Source: an uncultured Prevotella sp.
GTDB lineage: Bacteria; Bacteroidota; Bacteroidia; Bacteroidales; Bacteroidaceae
Direction of reading: 5' to 3'
NCBI GenBank assembly: GCA_937898715.1
Contig: CALEKA010000042.1
Coordinates: 1-45,628 of the forward strand
Length of the DNA: 45,628 nt
Below the pieces are notes generated by a model that made no database searches, was not told the origin of the DNA, and was given only the letters and a program-made list of their open reading frames with translations. Shown piece after piece: positions 33,419-41,837 of the stretch. The translations under genes were made by a program, and so were the position numbers. The number at the start of each line of letters is the position of its first letter. Within the stretch, counting starts at the first letter, position 1.

Positions 33419-33613
33419 TTCTTCAGCCAATACCGGGGGCGACGCGTCCTCGCGTCGGCAGCAATCTGCAGTTAAGAAGTCTATTAGAGTCTGCAGGTGG
33501 TTTTTAGCCTCATGCCGACGCGAGGACGCGTCGCCCCCAGTATTGGCTGAAGAAGTCTCATGATCATGAGCAATGCCGACGCGAGGACGCGTCGCCCACA
33601 GAACTGAGTGGGA
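33419..33613. repeat. REP-like family A: extended inverted pair plus third copy
   Basis: 42-base arms (33419-33460 and 33513-33554) are inverted with a single mismatch, running from TTCTTCAGCCAATAC through the GACGCG stem to GGCA. A third copy lies at 33573-33613, ending GAACTGAGTGGGAA. Loops are four bases (TCCT). This explains most of the gene-free stretch 33280-33638; nothing else is seen in it. Confidence 0.85.
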
Positions 33614-33638
33614 AGCTGCAAAGTCAGCAAAGAGTGCT

Positions 33639-34250
33639 TTACTTCTCATTCTTGAGTTGTGCCAAGCGGCTGATGTACTTGCCGATGATGTCGAACTCAA
33701 GGTTGACTTTCGTACCGACCTTTACGTCGTGGAAGTTGGTATGCTCAAAGGTGTAGGGGATGATACATACTTTAAAAGAGTTGCGCTTCGATTCACACAC
33801 GGTGAGGCTCACGCCATTGACCGTCACAGAACCTTTCTCTACAGTGAAATAACCTTGAGTTTCCATCTCGGGAGTCGATTCGTATTGGAAAGTGAACTCT
33901 GTGCTACCATCAGCGTCTTTCACGTCTACGCAAGTGGCTGTAGTGTCTACGTGTCCCTGCACGATATGGCCATCCAATCGTCCGTTCATCATCATAGAGC
34001 GCTCCACATTCACACGATCACCAGGCTTAATATCGCCTAAGTTGGAACGCTTCAACGTTTCGTCCATTGCGGTCACCACATAGCGGTCGCCATCAAGGTG
34101 TACCACAGTGAGGCATACGCCATTGTGTGCCACACTTTGGTCTATCTTCAGCTCGTGTCCGAAGGGGCATTCGAGCGTAAAATGCTTGTTTTCCTTATCC
34201 TGCTCCACGTTGATTACGCGAGCCATTGTTTCTACGATTCCTGAGAACAT
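33639..34250 (-). CDS. ribE: Riboflavin synthase alpha chain
   Basis: A 203-aa protein with two tandem lumazine-binding repeats. It starts MFSGIVE (usual MFTGIVE). Repeat 1 has SVAHNGVCLTVV and repeat 2 has GSVTVNGVSLTV. It converts two 6,7-dimethyl-8-ribityllumazine molecules to riboflavin. No other rib genes are in the window. A lipoprotein gene lies 38 bases upstream on the same strand. No FMN riboswitch was recognised upstream. Confidence 0.95.
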   Translation of the reverse strand: MFSGIVETMARVINVEQDKENKHFTLECPFGHELKIDQSVAHNGVCLTVVHLDGDRYVVTAMDETLKRSNLGDIKPGDRVNVERSMMMNGRLDGHIVQGHVDTTATCVDVKDADGSTEFTFQYESTPEMETQGYFTVEKGSVTVNGVSLTVCESKRNSFKVCIIPYTFEHTNFHDVKVGTKVNLEFDIIGKYISRLAQLKNEK

Positions 34251-34288
34251 GATATCTTTAGTTTGTTGTGCGTTGCTATTCCATGCGA

Positions 34289-34732
34289 TTATCGAAAGAG
34301 TTGCTTTGCATCGATCGTATCGCCTTTTACGATGATGTGACCATTCTTTATCGTATAATCTTTCAGTTTCTTATCAAGTTGAGTCAAGTTGATCAGTACG
34401 CCGACGGCTTGTCCATGATCGCGGGTGGTCAGAGCATAGCGTTCACCATACTTAAGGTCGCCATAGATCTGTCCGTCCGTGCCATCCTCTGCTGTGCGAC
34501 ACAGATAGAGAGTGTCGCCCTTGTCGGTGATCATATTGAATGTACTCATTCCGAAGTCTTCGCCTGAAGTGCCATAGATCGTCGTATCGGGTTCTTCAGC
34601 ATCAAGCGCTGCACCCTCAGCCACAGAATCCTGCAAAGGTGGTTGCTGCGTTGCTGGACTTTTCTTTCCACCGCATGAGAAGCAAGTAAGCATCACGAGA
34701 GCAAAAGCCGCAAGAAATGTTGTAGTCTTCAT
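34289..34732 (-). CDS. Small lipoprotein of unknown function
   Basis: A 147-aa protein with a lipoprotein signal (LVMLTCFSC, lipidated Cys about residue 20). A Pro/Ala/Glu-rich linker follows, then a compact C-terminal domain (about 55-147) with TLYLCRTAEDG and KNGHIIVKGDTIDAKQLF. It is probably anchored in the envelope. Family not recognised. It may be co-transcribed with riboflavin synthase. A near-match to the -7 box (TATCTTCG on the minus strand, 34759-34766) lies 27 bases upstream. Confidence 0.75.
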   Translation of the reverse strand: MKTTTFLAAFALVMLTCFSCGGKKSPATQQPPLQDSVAEGAALDAEEPDTTIYGTSGEDFGMSTFNMITDKGDTLYLCRTAEDGTDGQIYGDLKYGERYALTTRDHGQAVGVLINLTQLDKKLKDYTIKNGHIIVKGDTIDAKQLFR

Positions 34733-34870
34733 ATTATGTGATATGTATGATTAGATTGCGAAGATACAAAAAAGTATGTAAGTGAACCGATGCACACGTC
34801 ATTTTTTACGTACCGAAGCCATAGACCATAAAAGTGCTAACATATGTACTGCCCTTATACAAAGAATTTG

Positions 34871-34878
34871 TAACTTTG
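34871..34878 (+). promoter_or_regulatory. Bacteroidetes -7 box for the 300-aa membrane protein gene
   Basis: TAACTTTG fits TAnnTTTG. A leader hairpin follows, pairing AAGTTTCGGATTTAG (34900-34914) with CTGAATCAGAAACTT (34926-34940), 13 of 15 paired. Confidence 0.6.
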
Positions 34879-34959
34879 CCACATCGAATATACAACATTC
34901 AAGTTTCGGATTTAGAATGGACGGGCTGAATCAGAAACTTAAGTACAACATCTACAACA

Positions 34960-35862
34960 ATGCAAACCAACCTCACTTATTATAAAGATCGCAGCGTCAA
35001 AGCTTGTCTATCCGACGCTTGGAAAATGATTGCCCTCAATTGGAAGGCCTATCTTAAGCAGCTCTTCCCCTTTCTGCTCTTTGCTGGACTTACGGCGGCT
35101 TTCCTGCTGGAAGTGGTACTGCAATATGTTGGCAGTCAGGCCATGCCTGCATGGTTGCTCTTGATGAGCGATGGCGATGCAGAAGCTGCTCGTTGGGTAG
35201 CTCGTCCGTCGGCAATGATGGCTATTTATCTCGTGCTCACACTGGTGCTGTGCATCTTCGGCGGACTGTGTTACAAGGCTCGGCTCACGAAGACGATACA
35301 TGCATTTAGCCAGACGAATGCAATGCCCAAAGAAAAGATTCACATTCAACTTTCGAAGACTGAACGCGGCTACATGAAGCGTGCTTTGACCATAGCCGCA
35401 ACATTCATCTTAGCCTTTATCGTTGTGGCTGCCATTGCAGGTTGGCTTTCGGTTAAGATTTCTGGATGGATATTCGTCGTAGCCTTGCTGTGGGGCATCT
35501 ATCTGCTTCCTGCCTATAAGCAAGCTGCTATACAGTACACGCTGATGGGCAACAATTTGAAACGAAGCATCACGAGCGGACTGAATCATGCATGGGGCGT
35601 GCCTTTTATCCTGCTGATTCTTTCGGGAATTCTGACGGGTATTGCCAATGCTGCAGCACTCATGCCCGTGATCGTATACACACTGAGCAAACTTGCCGCA
35701 GCACAGTCTGATTGGGCTGGTGATGGCTGGCACATGCCTGCCTATCTTACCGTGGTGGGATTCATCGTCAACACTTGCTGTATTGCTCTCTCATGCCTTA
35801 TCAACTCATACATCTGGTGGGCAATGTCGCTGAAGGAAGGCATGCGTAGTCCACGAGGTTAA
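34960..35862 (+). CDS. Polytopic membrane protein, function unknown
   Basis: A 300-aa protein with about six to seven TM helices (LKQLFPFLLFAGLTAAFLL, MMAIYLVLTLVLCIFGGLC, LTIAATFILAFIVVAAIAGWL, GWIFVVALLWGIYLLP, WGVPFILLILSGILTGI and a last near the C-terminus). No catalytic motif is seen. The N-terminal phrase LSDAWKMIALNWKAYLKQLFPFLLF recalls Bacteroidetes membrane proteins of unknown role. It has its own promoter and a bidirectional terminator shared with ampG. Confidence 0.75.
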   Translation: MQTNLTYYKDRSVKACLSDAWKMIALNWKAYLKQLFPFLLFAGLTAAFLLEVVLQYVGSQAMPAWLLLMSDGDAEAARWVARPSAMMAIYLVLTLVLCIFGGLCYKARLTKTIHAFSQTNAMPKEKIHIQLSKTERGYMKRALTIAATFILAFIVVAAIAGWLSVKISGWIFVVALLWGIYLLPAYKQAAIQYTLMGNNLKRSITSGLNHAWGVPFILLILSGILTGIANAAALMPVIVYTLSKLAAAQSDWAGDGWHMPAYLTVVGFIVNTCCIALSCLINSYIWWAMSLKEGMRSPRG

Positions 35863-35908
35863 ACTTATGCACAAGCACTCGCCCCACCCCGAAACTGAAC
35901 ACAAAGAT

Positions 35909-35951
35909 AGTCCCGCTTACAGAGCTACAATAGCTGTGTAAGCGGGACTTC
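35909..35951. terminator. Bidirectional terminator between membrane protein gene and ampG
   Basis: AGTCCCGCTTACA pairs perfectly with TGTAAGCGGGACT (35909-35921 with 35937-35949), with an inner AGCTA/TAGCT pair. It lies between convergent genes. The U-tract is poor on both sides. Confidence 0.7.
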
Positions 35952-35982
35952 GCTTAAACGAGATTTACTTCATAAGCTAATC

Positions 35983-37275
35983 TTAATCACTTACCTTTTC
36001 CGCGTCTTCATCCTCGGCATCATAATCGTCGTCTATCTTCACCATACCAGCAACAACGAACGTAAACACGCACAATACCATTGCTATAATGAAGAAATTG
36101 AGATAGCCCACGCTTTCCTGCAGATAACCCGCAATCATGCCTGGTAGCATCATGCCCAAAGCCATAAAGCCTGTACAGAATGCATAGTGAGCGGTGGAAG
36201 ATTCTCCACGTGAGAAATACATGAGGTAAAGCATATAGGCAGTGAAACCAAAACCATAGCCAAACTGCTCTACAAACACGCAGATGCTGACACTTTCCAA
36301 TCCTTCTGGCTGGAAATAAGCTAAAGCGATGTAGACAGCATCGGGAAGCGTAATGCTCAACACCATGGGCCATAGCCATCGACGCAAGCCACCACGCTCA
36401 GCCGCAAAGCCTCCTAAGATGCCACCCAACGTGAGTCCTATCACACCGACTGTGCCTTGCACCAATCCTACATCCTGCGTGGAAAGCCCCAAGCCTCCAG
36501 CATCGGGTTTGCCTAAAAGGAAAAGCGGACATATCTTGACGAGCAATGCTTCAGGCAGTCGGTAGAGAAGGATGAACAGTAATGCTACAACTATCTGTGG
36601 CTTGCGGAAGAAAGATACGAAGGTCTCTAAGAATCCTTGCATCACATTGCCCCACGACACATCCTTGATAGCATGATCACCACTGCCATGCGGGAGCATA
36701 CGAGCGTGGTAAAGGAAAAGGAGGAGGAAGAACACGGCCGTCAGTCCAAACGTGAGAGACCATGCCATGGCTGGCTTATAGTGCGACTCGAGTGTACCTG
36801 CAAGCATGATGAGCAAGCCTTGCCCTACAATACTGGCTATACGATAAAACGTGGAGCGAATGCCTACAAAGAGAGCCTGCTCACTGGGCGAAAGCGCCAG
36901 CATATAAAAGCCATCAGCTGCAATGTCATGAGTGGCACTGCTAAATGCCATCAGCCACAGAAAAGCCAATGACCATTGTAGGAAAGAAGGCAGCTGCATG
37001 CTAAATGCCAGTCCACCCAATGCGGCACCGATGACGAGTTGCATCAAGACAATCCAGTAGCGCTTAGTGCGCATCATGTCGACGAATGGACTCCAAAAGG
37101 GCTTTATCACCCAGGGAAGGTAGAGCCAAGAAGTATACAGAGCAATCTGTGCATTGCTCAGCCCCATACGTTCGTACATGACGGTGGCCACCGACATGAC
37201 TATGACATAAGGAATGCCCTCTGCTGTGTAGAGCGAGGGTATCCACAACCAAGGATTTCGTTTTCGCGTATTCAT
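35983..37275 (-). CDS. ampG: AmpG-like muropeptide MFS permease
   Basis: A 430-aa protein of 12 TM helices. The N-terminal signature LYTAEGIPYVIVMSVATVMYERMGLSNAQIALYTSWLYLPWVIKPFWSPFVD and SSATHDIAADGFYM belong to the PAT/AmpG group, which imports anhydro-muropeptides for cell-wall recycling. The C-terminus is an acidic tail (DDDYDAEDEDAEK). Substrate is inferred from family only. A hairpin lies just upstream. Confidence 0.82.
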   Translation of the reverse strand: MNTRKRNPWLWIPSLYTAEGIPYVIVMSVATVMYERMGLSNAQIALYTSWLYLPWVIKPFWSPFVDMMRTKRYWIVLMQLVIGAALGGLAFSMQLPSFLQWSLAFLWLMAFSSATHDIAADGFYMLALSPSEQALFVGIRSTFYRIASIVGQGLLIMLAGTLESHYKPAMAWSLTFGLTAVFFLLLFLYHARMLPHGSGDHAIKDVSWGNVMQGFLETFVSFFRKPQIVVALLFILLYRLPEALLVKICPLFLLGKPDAGGLGLSTQDVGLVQGTVGVIGLTLGGILGGFAAERGGLRRWLWPMVLSITLPDAVYIALAYFQPEGLESVSICVFVEQFGYGFGFTAYMLYLMYFSRGESSTAHYAFCTGFMALGMMLPGMIAGYLQESVGYLNFFIIAMVLCVFTFVVAGMVKIDDDYDAEDEDAEKVSD

Positions 37276-37293
37276 GCGTAATTAGATGCTAAC

Positions 37294-37371
37294 AAGCGGA
37301 AATGTGTATTGTTACCATTCTTCCCTCTATATAAAGGAACGAATTGGGTACTACATTACACATTTCCGCTT
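37294..37371. terminator. Hairpin between rny and ampG with T-run on the plus strand
   Basis: AAGCGGAAATGTGTA (37294-37308) and TACACATTTCCGCTT (37357-37371) are perfect 15-bp inverted repeats. The T-rich tail (TTTGTTTTATTTT) follows on the plus strand, whereas both neighbouring genes run on the minus strand. Confidence 0.5.
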
Positions 37372-37417
37372 TGTTTTATTTTCAGAAATGAAGGGATTCA
37401 GTTATGCGTGGATAGAG

Positions 37418-38950
37418 TTACTTAGCGTAGCTTACAGAACGCGTTTCACGGATTACGGTGATCTTCACCTGTCCGGGATAGGTCATCTCGTCTTGGATAC
37501 GACGAGCAATGTCGGAACTGAGCGTTTCGATTTGCTTATCGTCAATCTTATCGGCACCGACAATGACACGAAGTTCACGACCAGCCTGAATAGCATAGGT
37601 CTTCGTTACGCCCTCATAGCTTGAAGCGATTTGTTCCAGATCATTCAGACGCTTGATATATGCCTCAACGATTTCTCTACGAGCACCCGGACGAGCACCA
37701 CTAATTGCATCGCACACCTGAACGATAGGAGCCAACAGGGTAGTCATCTCCATCTCGTCGTGGTGAGCACCGATAGCGTTGACAATCTCGGGCTTTTCCT
37801 TATACTTCTCTGCCAACTTGGCACCATAAAGTGCGTGAGGCAGTTCACTCTCTTCATCAGGCACTTTGCCTATATCGTGGAGCAGACCTGCACGCTTTGC
37901 CTTCTTCGGGTTCAAGCCCAGTTCTGCAGCCATTACAGAGCAGAGGTTGGCAGTCTCGCGAGCGTGTTGCAAGAGGTTCTGGCCATAAGACGAACGATAC
38001 TTCATCTTACCTATGATACGTACCAACTCAGGATGCAGGCCATGGATACCCAAGTCGATGGCAGTGCGCTTACCCGTTTCGATTACTTCGTCTTCTACCT
38101 GCTTCTTCACCTTAGCTACTACTTCCTCGATGCGTGCGGGATGAATACGTCCGTCAGCAATGAGCTGATGAAGAGCCAATCGGCAGATTTCACGACGTAC
38201 AGGATCGAAAGCACTGATAACGATGGCTTCTGGCGTATCGTCTACTACAATTTCTACACCTGTTGCGGCTTCGAGAGCACGGATGTTACGACCTTCACGA
38301 CCAATGATGCGACCCTTCACTTCGTCGTTGTCGATGTGGAACACGGTCACGCTGTTTTCGATAGCCGTCTCTGTTGCCACGCGCTGTATAGTCTGGATCA
38401 CGATGCGCTTTGCTTCCTTATTAGCAGTCAGCTTGGCATCGTCCATGATATCGTTGATGTAGCTCTGTGCATTGCTACGAGCTTCGTCCTTCAAGGAGTC
38501 GACAAGGCGCTTCTTAGCTTCATCAGCAGAGAGTCCGCTGAGTTCTTCAAGCTTCTCACGTTCCTTGAGTTGAAGTTTTTCGAGTTCTTCTTCTTTACGT
38601 GAGAGGGCTTGCTGCTGATTGTTGAGCTTATTGTGAGCATTCTCAAGTTCCTGCTTCTTACGGCTCAAGTCATCTTGACGCTGATTGAGACCAATCTCGC
38701 GCTGCTTCAGTTTGTTTTCTACTTGAAGTATCTTCTGATTGCGCTGCTGTACCTCCTTTTCGAGTTCAGCCTTCTTGTTCAAGAACTTCTCCTTTACTTC
38801 GAGAAGTTTCTTCTCTTTGATTACATCAGCCTCTTTATTGGCATTTTCTATCATGCGCAAGTACTTCTTCTTCAGCACGTAACGGAAGAAGCTATATCCT
38901 GCACCTGCGCCAATGATTATGCCGACGATGAGCAATATTGTTTCGATCAT
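37418..38950 (-). CDS. rny: Ribonuclease Y
   Basis: A 510-aa endoribonuclease that starts mRNA decay at the membrane. It has an N-terminal TM helix (ILLIVGIIIGAGAGYSFF), a long coiled coil (about 25-170), a KH domain (GRIIGREGRNIRALEAATGVEIVVDDTPEAI) and an HD domain (AGLLHDIGKVPDE, catalytic His-Asp). Length and order match RNase Y. It lies downstream of the zapB-like/zapA pair on the same strand. Confidence 0.97.
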   Translation of the reverse strand: MIETILLIVGIIIGAGAGYSFFRYVLKKKYLRMIENANKEADVIKEKKLLEVKEKFLNKKAELEKEVQQRNQKILQVENKLKQREIGLNQRQDDLSRKKQELENAHNKLNNQQQALSRKEEELEKLQLKEREKLEELSGLSADEAKKRLVDSLKDEARSNAQSYINDIMDDAKLTANKEAKRIVIQTIQRVATETAIENSVTVFHIDNDEVKGRIIGREGRNIRALEAATGVEIVVDDTPEAIVISAFDPVRREICRLALHQLIADGRIHPARIEEVVAKVKKQVEDEVIETGKRTAIDLGIHGLHPELVRIIGKMKYRSSYGQNLLQHARETANLCSVMAAELGLNPKKAKRAGLLHDIGKVPDEESELPHALYGAKLAEKYKEKPEIVNAIGAHHDEMEMTTLLAPIVQVCDAISGARPGARREIVEAYIKRLNDLEQIASSYEGVTKTYAIQAGRELRVIVGADKIDDKQIETLSSDIARRIQDEMTYPGQVKITVIRETRSVSYAK

Positions 38951-39036
38951 TTCGGATTTGAATAAATATAAATTAGAATTATGCCTCGCTGCTATCCGCC
39001 CTTATTAAAGTAGGATTGATGCAACCAAGGCTTGCT

Positions 39037-39366
39037 TTAAGGTTTCACTTCATTCTCGGTCTCCTCTGAGCGAGGATACAAGAGTTGACCGATTTCTTCG
39101 GTCAGACGACCTACGACCTCCTCATAAGGAGACTGGTCTTTCTGCGACTGGAGTTGGAGCACCTGCACAGCGAAGTCAAGTAGCGCTACCGAAGTGTACC
39201 GCTCATAGCCTAAATTGGGATACGACTGTTCGTAGCGTCCCAGTTTCTCATTGATCATTTGCGAGGCTTTACGATAGATTTCTTCTTGCTCGCGCTTGAT
39301 AGTGATGGGGAACACCTGCTTGCCTATGAGCAACTGGATGACCAATTTGTCACTTTTGCTATCCAT
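39037..39366 (-). CDS. zapA: ZapA-like cell division protein
   Basis: 109 aa from the chosen start (MDSKSDKLVIQLLIGKQVFPITI). It has the ZapA pattern: an N-terminal beta-hairpin recognising FtsZ, then a long helix (EEIYRKASQMINEKLGRYEQSYP...VALLDFAVQVLQLQSQ). The frame extends to 39432, but the added residues are unlike the family and overlap the upstream gene, so the internal ATG is used. ZapA crosslinks FtsZ filaments. Confidence 0.82.
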   Translation of the reverse strand: MDSKSDKLVIQLLIGKQVFPITIKREQEEIYRKASQMINEKLGRYEQSYPNLGYERYTSVALLDFAVQVLQLQSQKDQSPYEEVVGRLTEEIGQLLYPRSEETENEVKP

Positions 39367-39379
39367 CTTGATCCGTGTG

Positions 39380-39673
39380 TTATACGTCCAACAATGCGAT
39401 GCACTTGTCCACCTCACGAATGAGATGAGCAATGCGTTCTTTCGATTCTTTTACATCATCCCCACTCACCTCAATCATACGCGCCGTTTTGAGTGCCTTA
39501 TAGTCTTCTTCCAAACGGCAGACGTTGCCGTGGGCTTCTTTAAGCTGCTGCTGACAGGTGTCGAGCTGCTGTCGAAGCCTTGCATTTTCTTGCTGTTCAG
39601 CCTTATACGCCATCATGAGTTGGCGTACCCTCGCTTCGAAATCGCGAAGAGCTGTTGCTTGTTCGTTTGTCAT
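39380..39673 (-). CDS. Small coiled-coil protein upstream of zapA (ZapB-like)
   Basis: A 97-aa, almost wholly helical coiled coil (RVRQLMMAYKAEQQENARLRQQLDTCQQQLKEAHGNV...LIREVDKCIALLDV). It ends 13 bases before the zapA ATG. The arrangement recalls the Z-ring partner ZapB, but sequence support is only coiled coil and position. Confidence 0.7.
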   Translation of the reverse strand: MTNEQATALRDFEARVRQLMMAYKAEQQENARLRQQLDTCQQQLKEAHGNVCRLEEDYKALKTARMIEVSGDDVKESKERIAHLIREVDKCIALLDV

Positions 39674-39755
39674 GCTTTGGGGGTTGAATGTTTCTGAGTT
39701 TCCATGCAGACATTAAGGAATCACATTTGCAAGGAATGTCTCAAGAAACGCGTTT

Positions 39756-40394
39756 TTACTTCTCGTCTGTGTCGGCAGGCTTGGGCTCTTTCTTTGCCAA
39801 AATGACTACGTTGTATACGTAAGCCGTCATCCATTCGGCACTATAGCCCAATTGCTGCTGGTAGTGGCGGATAGCCAAGCATGCTTTGCGCACGCCTTCA
39901 TCCTTCCATGTATCCTTCGTGAGCACTTGATTCACGCTCTTGGCTGTAAGATCATAAAGAGCCTTACGGAACATTGAGGGTATGCGGAACTTCCATTTCA
40001 TCAGATTGCCCATGAGCATCATCAGCTCTTGTGAGAATCCTTGGAACTGGAATAGGTAGTTGCGCACATCATTGACATTGCGGCAATGGCGCTTGATGCT
40101 TGCATCTATCTCCTTGAAGAAGAATTCCTCAAGTCCGTAGATTTCCATGAGCATCTTACGACACTTATTCTTCTCGCCAACACCAAGTTTGTTGTTAACA
40201 GTTTGCACGTGGAGCGTCTGCTTAAACACGCGCAAGTCGGGCAGTGCTGCGAGGTTGGATATACCCAAGTTTGCAGCCATTACTGACTGATAATATACGC
40301 GAATAAGCATCATAAAATCTTCCATTCCGCCCACTCGCCAACCAGTTTCGTTTGCCTGTGCTTTATGTTTGAATATCTTCGAAAATAATCCCAT
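39756..40394 (-). CDS. Conserved helical protein of unknown function
   Basis: 212 aa from MGLFSKIFKHKAQ. It is rich in helices and basic residues (KKNKCRKMLMEIYGLEEFFFKEIDASIKRHCRNV), with no signal peptide or TM helix and no recognised motif. The frame opens at 40424, but the -7 box at 40413-40420 overlaps that part, so 40394 is used. It is probably a Bacteroidales-specific cytoplasmic protein. Nothing in its context points to a job. Confidence 0.75.
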   Translation of the reverse strand: MGLFSKIFKHKAQANETGWRVGGMEDFMMLIRVYYQSVMAANLGISNLAALPDLRVFKQTLHVQTVNNKLGVGEKNKCRKMLMEIYGLEEFFFKEIDASIKRHCRNVNDVRNYLFQFQGFSQELMMLMGNLMKWKFRIPSMFRKALYDLTAKSVNQVLTKDTWKDEGVRKACLAIRHYQQQLGYSAEWMTAYVYNVVILAKKEPKPADTDEK

Positions 40395-40412
40395 ATTGTA
40401 AAAATTTGCAAG

Positions 40413-40420
40413 CAAAGATA
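40413..40420 (-). promoter_or_regulatory. Bacteroidetes -7 box for the helical-protein gene
   Basis: On the minus strand TATCTTTG fits TAnnTTTG, 19 bases before the ATG at 40394, so the transcript would have a very short leader. Confidence 0.6.
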
Positions 40421-40695
40421 ACAATACAGCCGCGAAGAGCCAAAGGAAAAGGCCGTTTTTTGCATTGCAAGGCCGCTTTGCACCCTATTATGCATAGGTT
40501 TTATATCCTACCGAACGGATAAACCCACTATTATGCCATATGAAGCACTCTCGTCTACCAATCTTTTACGCTTCTCGCCTCATCTATTGATAGAACACGA
40601 GAAACTGTGTCTTTTATCATATAGCATAAGCCCCACTTACGCACAATTCCGTGCATCTGAATAGGTAGAAAGACGCTTATGTAAAAGAAAAGCAC

Positions 40696-40703
40696 TACCT
40701 TTG
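40696..40703 (+). promoter_or_regulatory. Bacteroidetes -7 box for ispE
   Basis: TACCTTTG fits TAnnTTTG, 125 bases before the ispE ATG. The leader is unusually long. Confidence 0.5.
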
Positions 40704-40828
40704 CCATCGTGCTTATGCAAGTATGCCACTACATGCACTGCAGGATGTGATTATTCATCAGATTGCGGATCCTTATATGAAGGCATGCATATGCAGCAAG
40801 TGAAAGCTCTTTAATATATACCCGACAC

Positions 40829-41653
40829 ATGCTACTCTTACCCAATTGCAAGATTAATATCGGACTCAACGTGGTTGCACGCAGAGCTGATGGTTATCAC
40901 GACTTAGAAACCGTATTTTTCCCAATTCCACTGCGCGACAATATAGAGTTTAAAGAAATCACCGACGAGGATGTACCTTTCCGCTTGTCAATAGGTGGTG
41001 CTTCTATCAGCGGAGCGGCTGAAGACAACTTAGTAGTGAAAGTATTCCTTTCGCTTAAGGAAGAATTCGACCTTCCACCGCTCGATATTTTCCTCTACAA
41101 AAATATTCCCATGGGCGCTGGATTAGGAGGCGGAAGCAGTGATGCCGCAGCTATGATGCGAGGACTCAACGAGGCATACGGCCTTGGACTAAGCACGGAA
41201 GAAATGGAACGACGTGTAGCTTGCTTCGGGGCAGACTGCGCATTTTTCATTCAAGACAAGCCCGCTTACGCCACAGGCATAGGCGATGTACTTTCTCCTA
41301 TCAACCTTTCTCTTAAAGGCAAACACATCGTGCTGGTAAAGCCCGACGTTTTTGTTTCTACAAAAGAGGCTTATGCTCACGTTACGCCACAGCCTGCCCA
41401 GTTTGCGCTTAAAGATGCTATCCAACAGCCTATCGAGGATTGGAAGGAAACGATTGTCAATGATTTTGAACTTTCTGTATTCCCCAATCATCCCGAACTG
41501 CCTGCCATTAAGCAGACACTATATGATATGGGTGCACTGTATGCCGCTATGAGCGGAAGTGGCAGTACGATCTTTGGCATTTTCGACAGACCCGTGTCTG
41601 AAGCTAAGAAGGTCTTCCATAAGCATTTTGTATTCACCAAGGAACTACTCTAG
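40829..41653 (+). CDS. ispE: 4-diphosphocytidyl-2-C-methyl-D-erythritol kinase
   Basis: A 274-aa GHMP kinase of the MEP isoprenoid pathway. Catalytic residues visible are K8 (NCKIN) and D136 (GADCAFF), with the ATP loop MGAGLGGGSSDAAAM at about 95-109. It starts MLLLPNCKINIGLNVVARRADGYHDLETVF, as in the family. Its stop TAG is formed partly by the inserted MITE-like element (41653-41833). Without the insertion the frame would end TAA overlapping the next ATG. The enzyme is intact. Confidence 0.97.
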   Translation: MLLLPNCKINIGLNVVARRADGYHDLETVFFPIPLRDNIEFKEITDEDVPFRLSIGGASISGAAEDNLVVKVFLSLKEEFDLPPLDIFLYKNIPMGAGLGGGSSDAAAMMRGLNEAYGLGLSTEEMERRVACFGADCAFFIQDKPAYATGIGDVLSPINLSLKGKHIVLVKPDVFVSTKEAYAHVTPQPAQFALKDAIQQPIEDWKETIVNDFELSVFPNHPELPAIKQTLYDMGALYAAMSGSGSTIFGIFDRPVSEAKKVFHKHFVFTKELL

Positions 41654-41833
41654 GGTGGTTCTACAAATTCTGCCGTAATGAATTGTGCGTTATCGGAAGT
41701 GTAATTTGGTTAGTAGTTGAAGGAGCATAGCGGGCTATGTGACTGAGGCTACTAACAAAAGGACACTTTCGAGAGCGTGCAAGGCATTCGGCAGAATAGA
41801 TAAAAATCAAAAACAGAATTTTTAGAACCACCC
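41653..41833. mobile_element. 181-bp MITE-like element at the ispE 3' end
   Basis: Perfect 11-bp terminal inverted repeats GGGTGGTTCTA (41653-41663) and TAGAACCACCC (41823-41833) are flanked by direct TCTA repeats (41649-41652 and 41834-41837), a probable target duplication. Sub-terminal ATTCTGCCG/CGGCAGAAT are also inverted. The centre folds as GTTAGTAG...CTACTAAC enclosing CATAGC-GG-GCTATG. There is no coding capacity. Similarity to known elements could not be checked. Confidence 0.8.
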
Positions 41834-41837
41834 TCTA

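Larger units (their letters stand above)
40395..40828. other. Intergenic region with two divergent promoters
   Basis: It holds the minus-strand box at 40413 and the plus-strand box at 40696, with a leader of about 120 bases to ispE rich in ATGCA repeats (40716-40795). No gene or known RNA is seen in the remainder. Confidence 0.5.

Noticed and set aside
38951..39036. 6S RNA next to zapA
   Set aside because: 6S RNA often neighbours zapA in proteobacteria, but this gap is 86 bases and shows no long interrupted hairpin.
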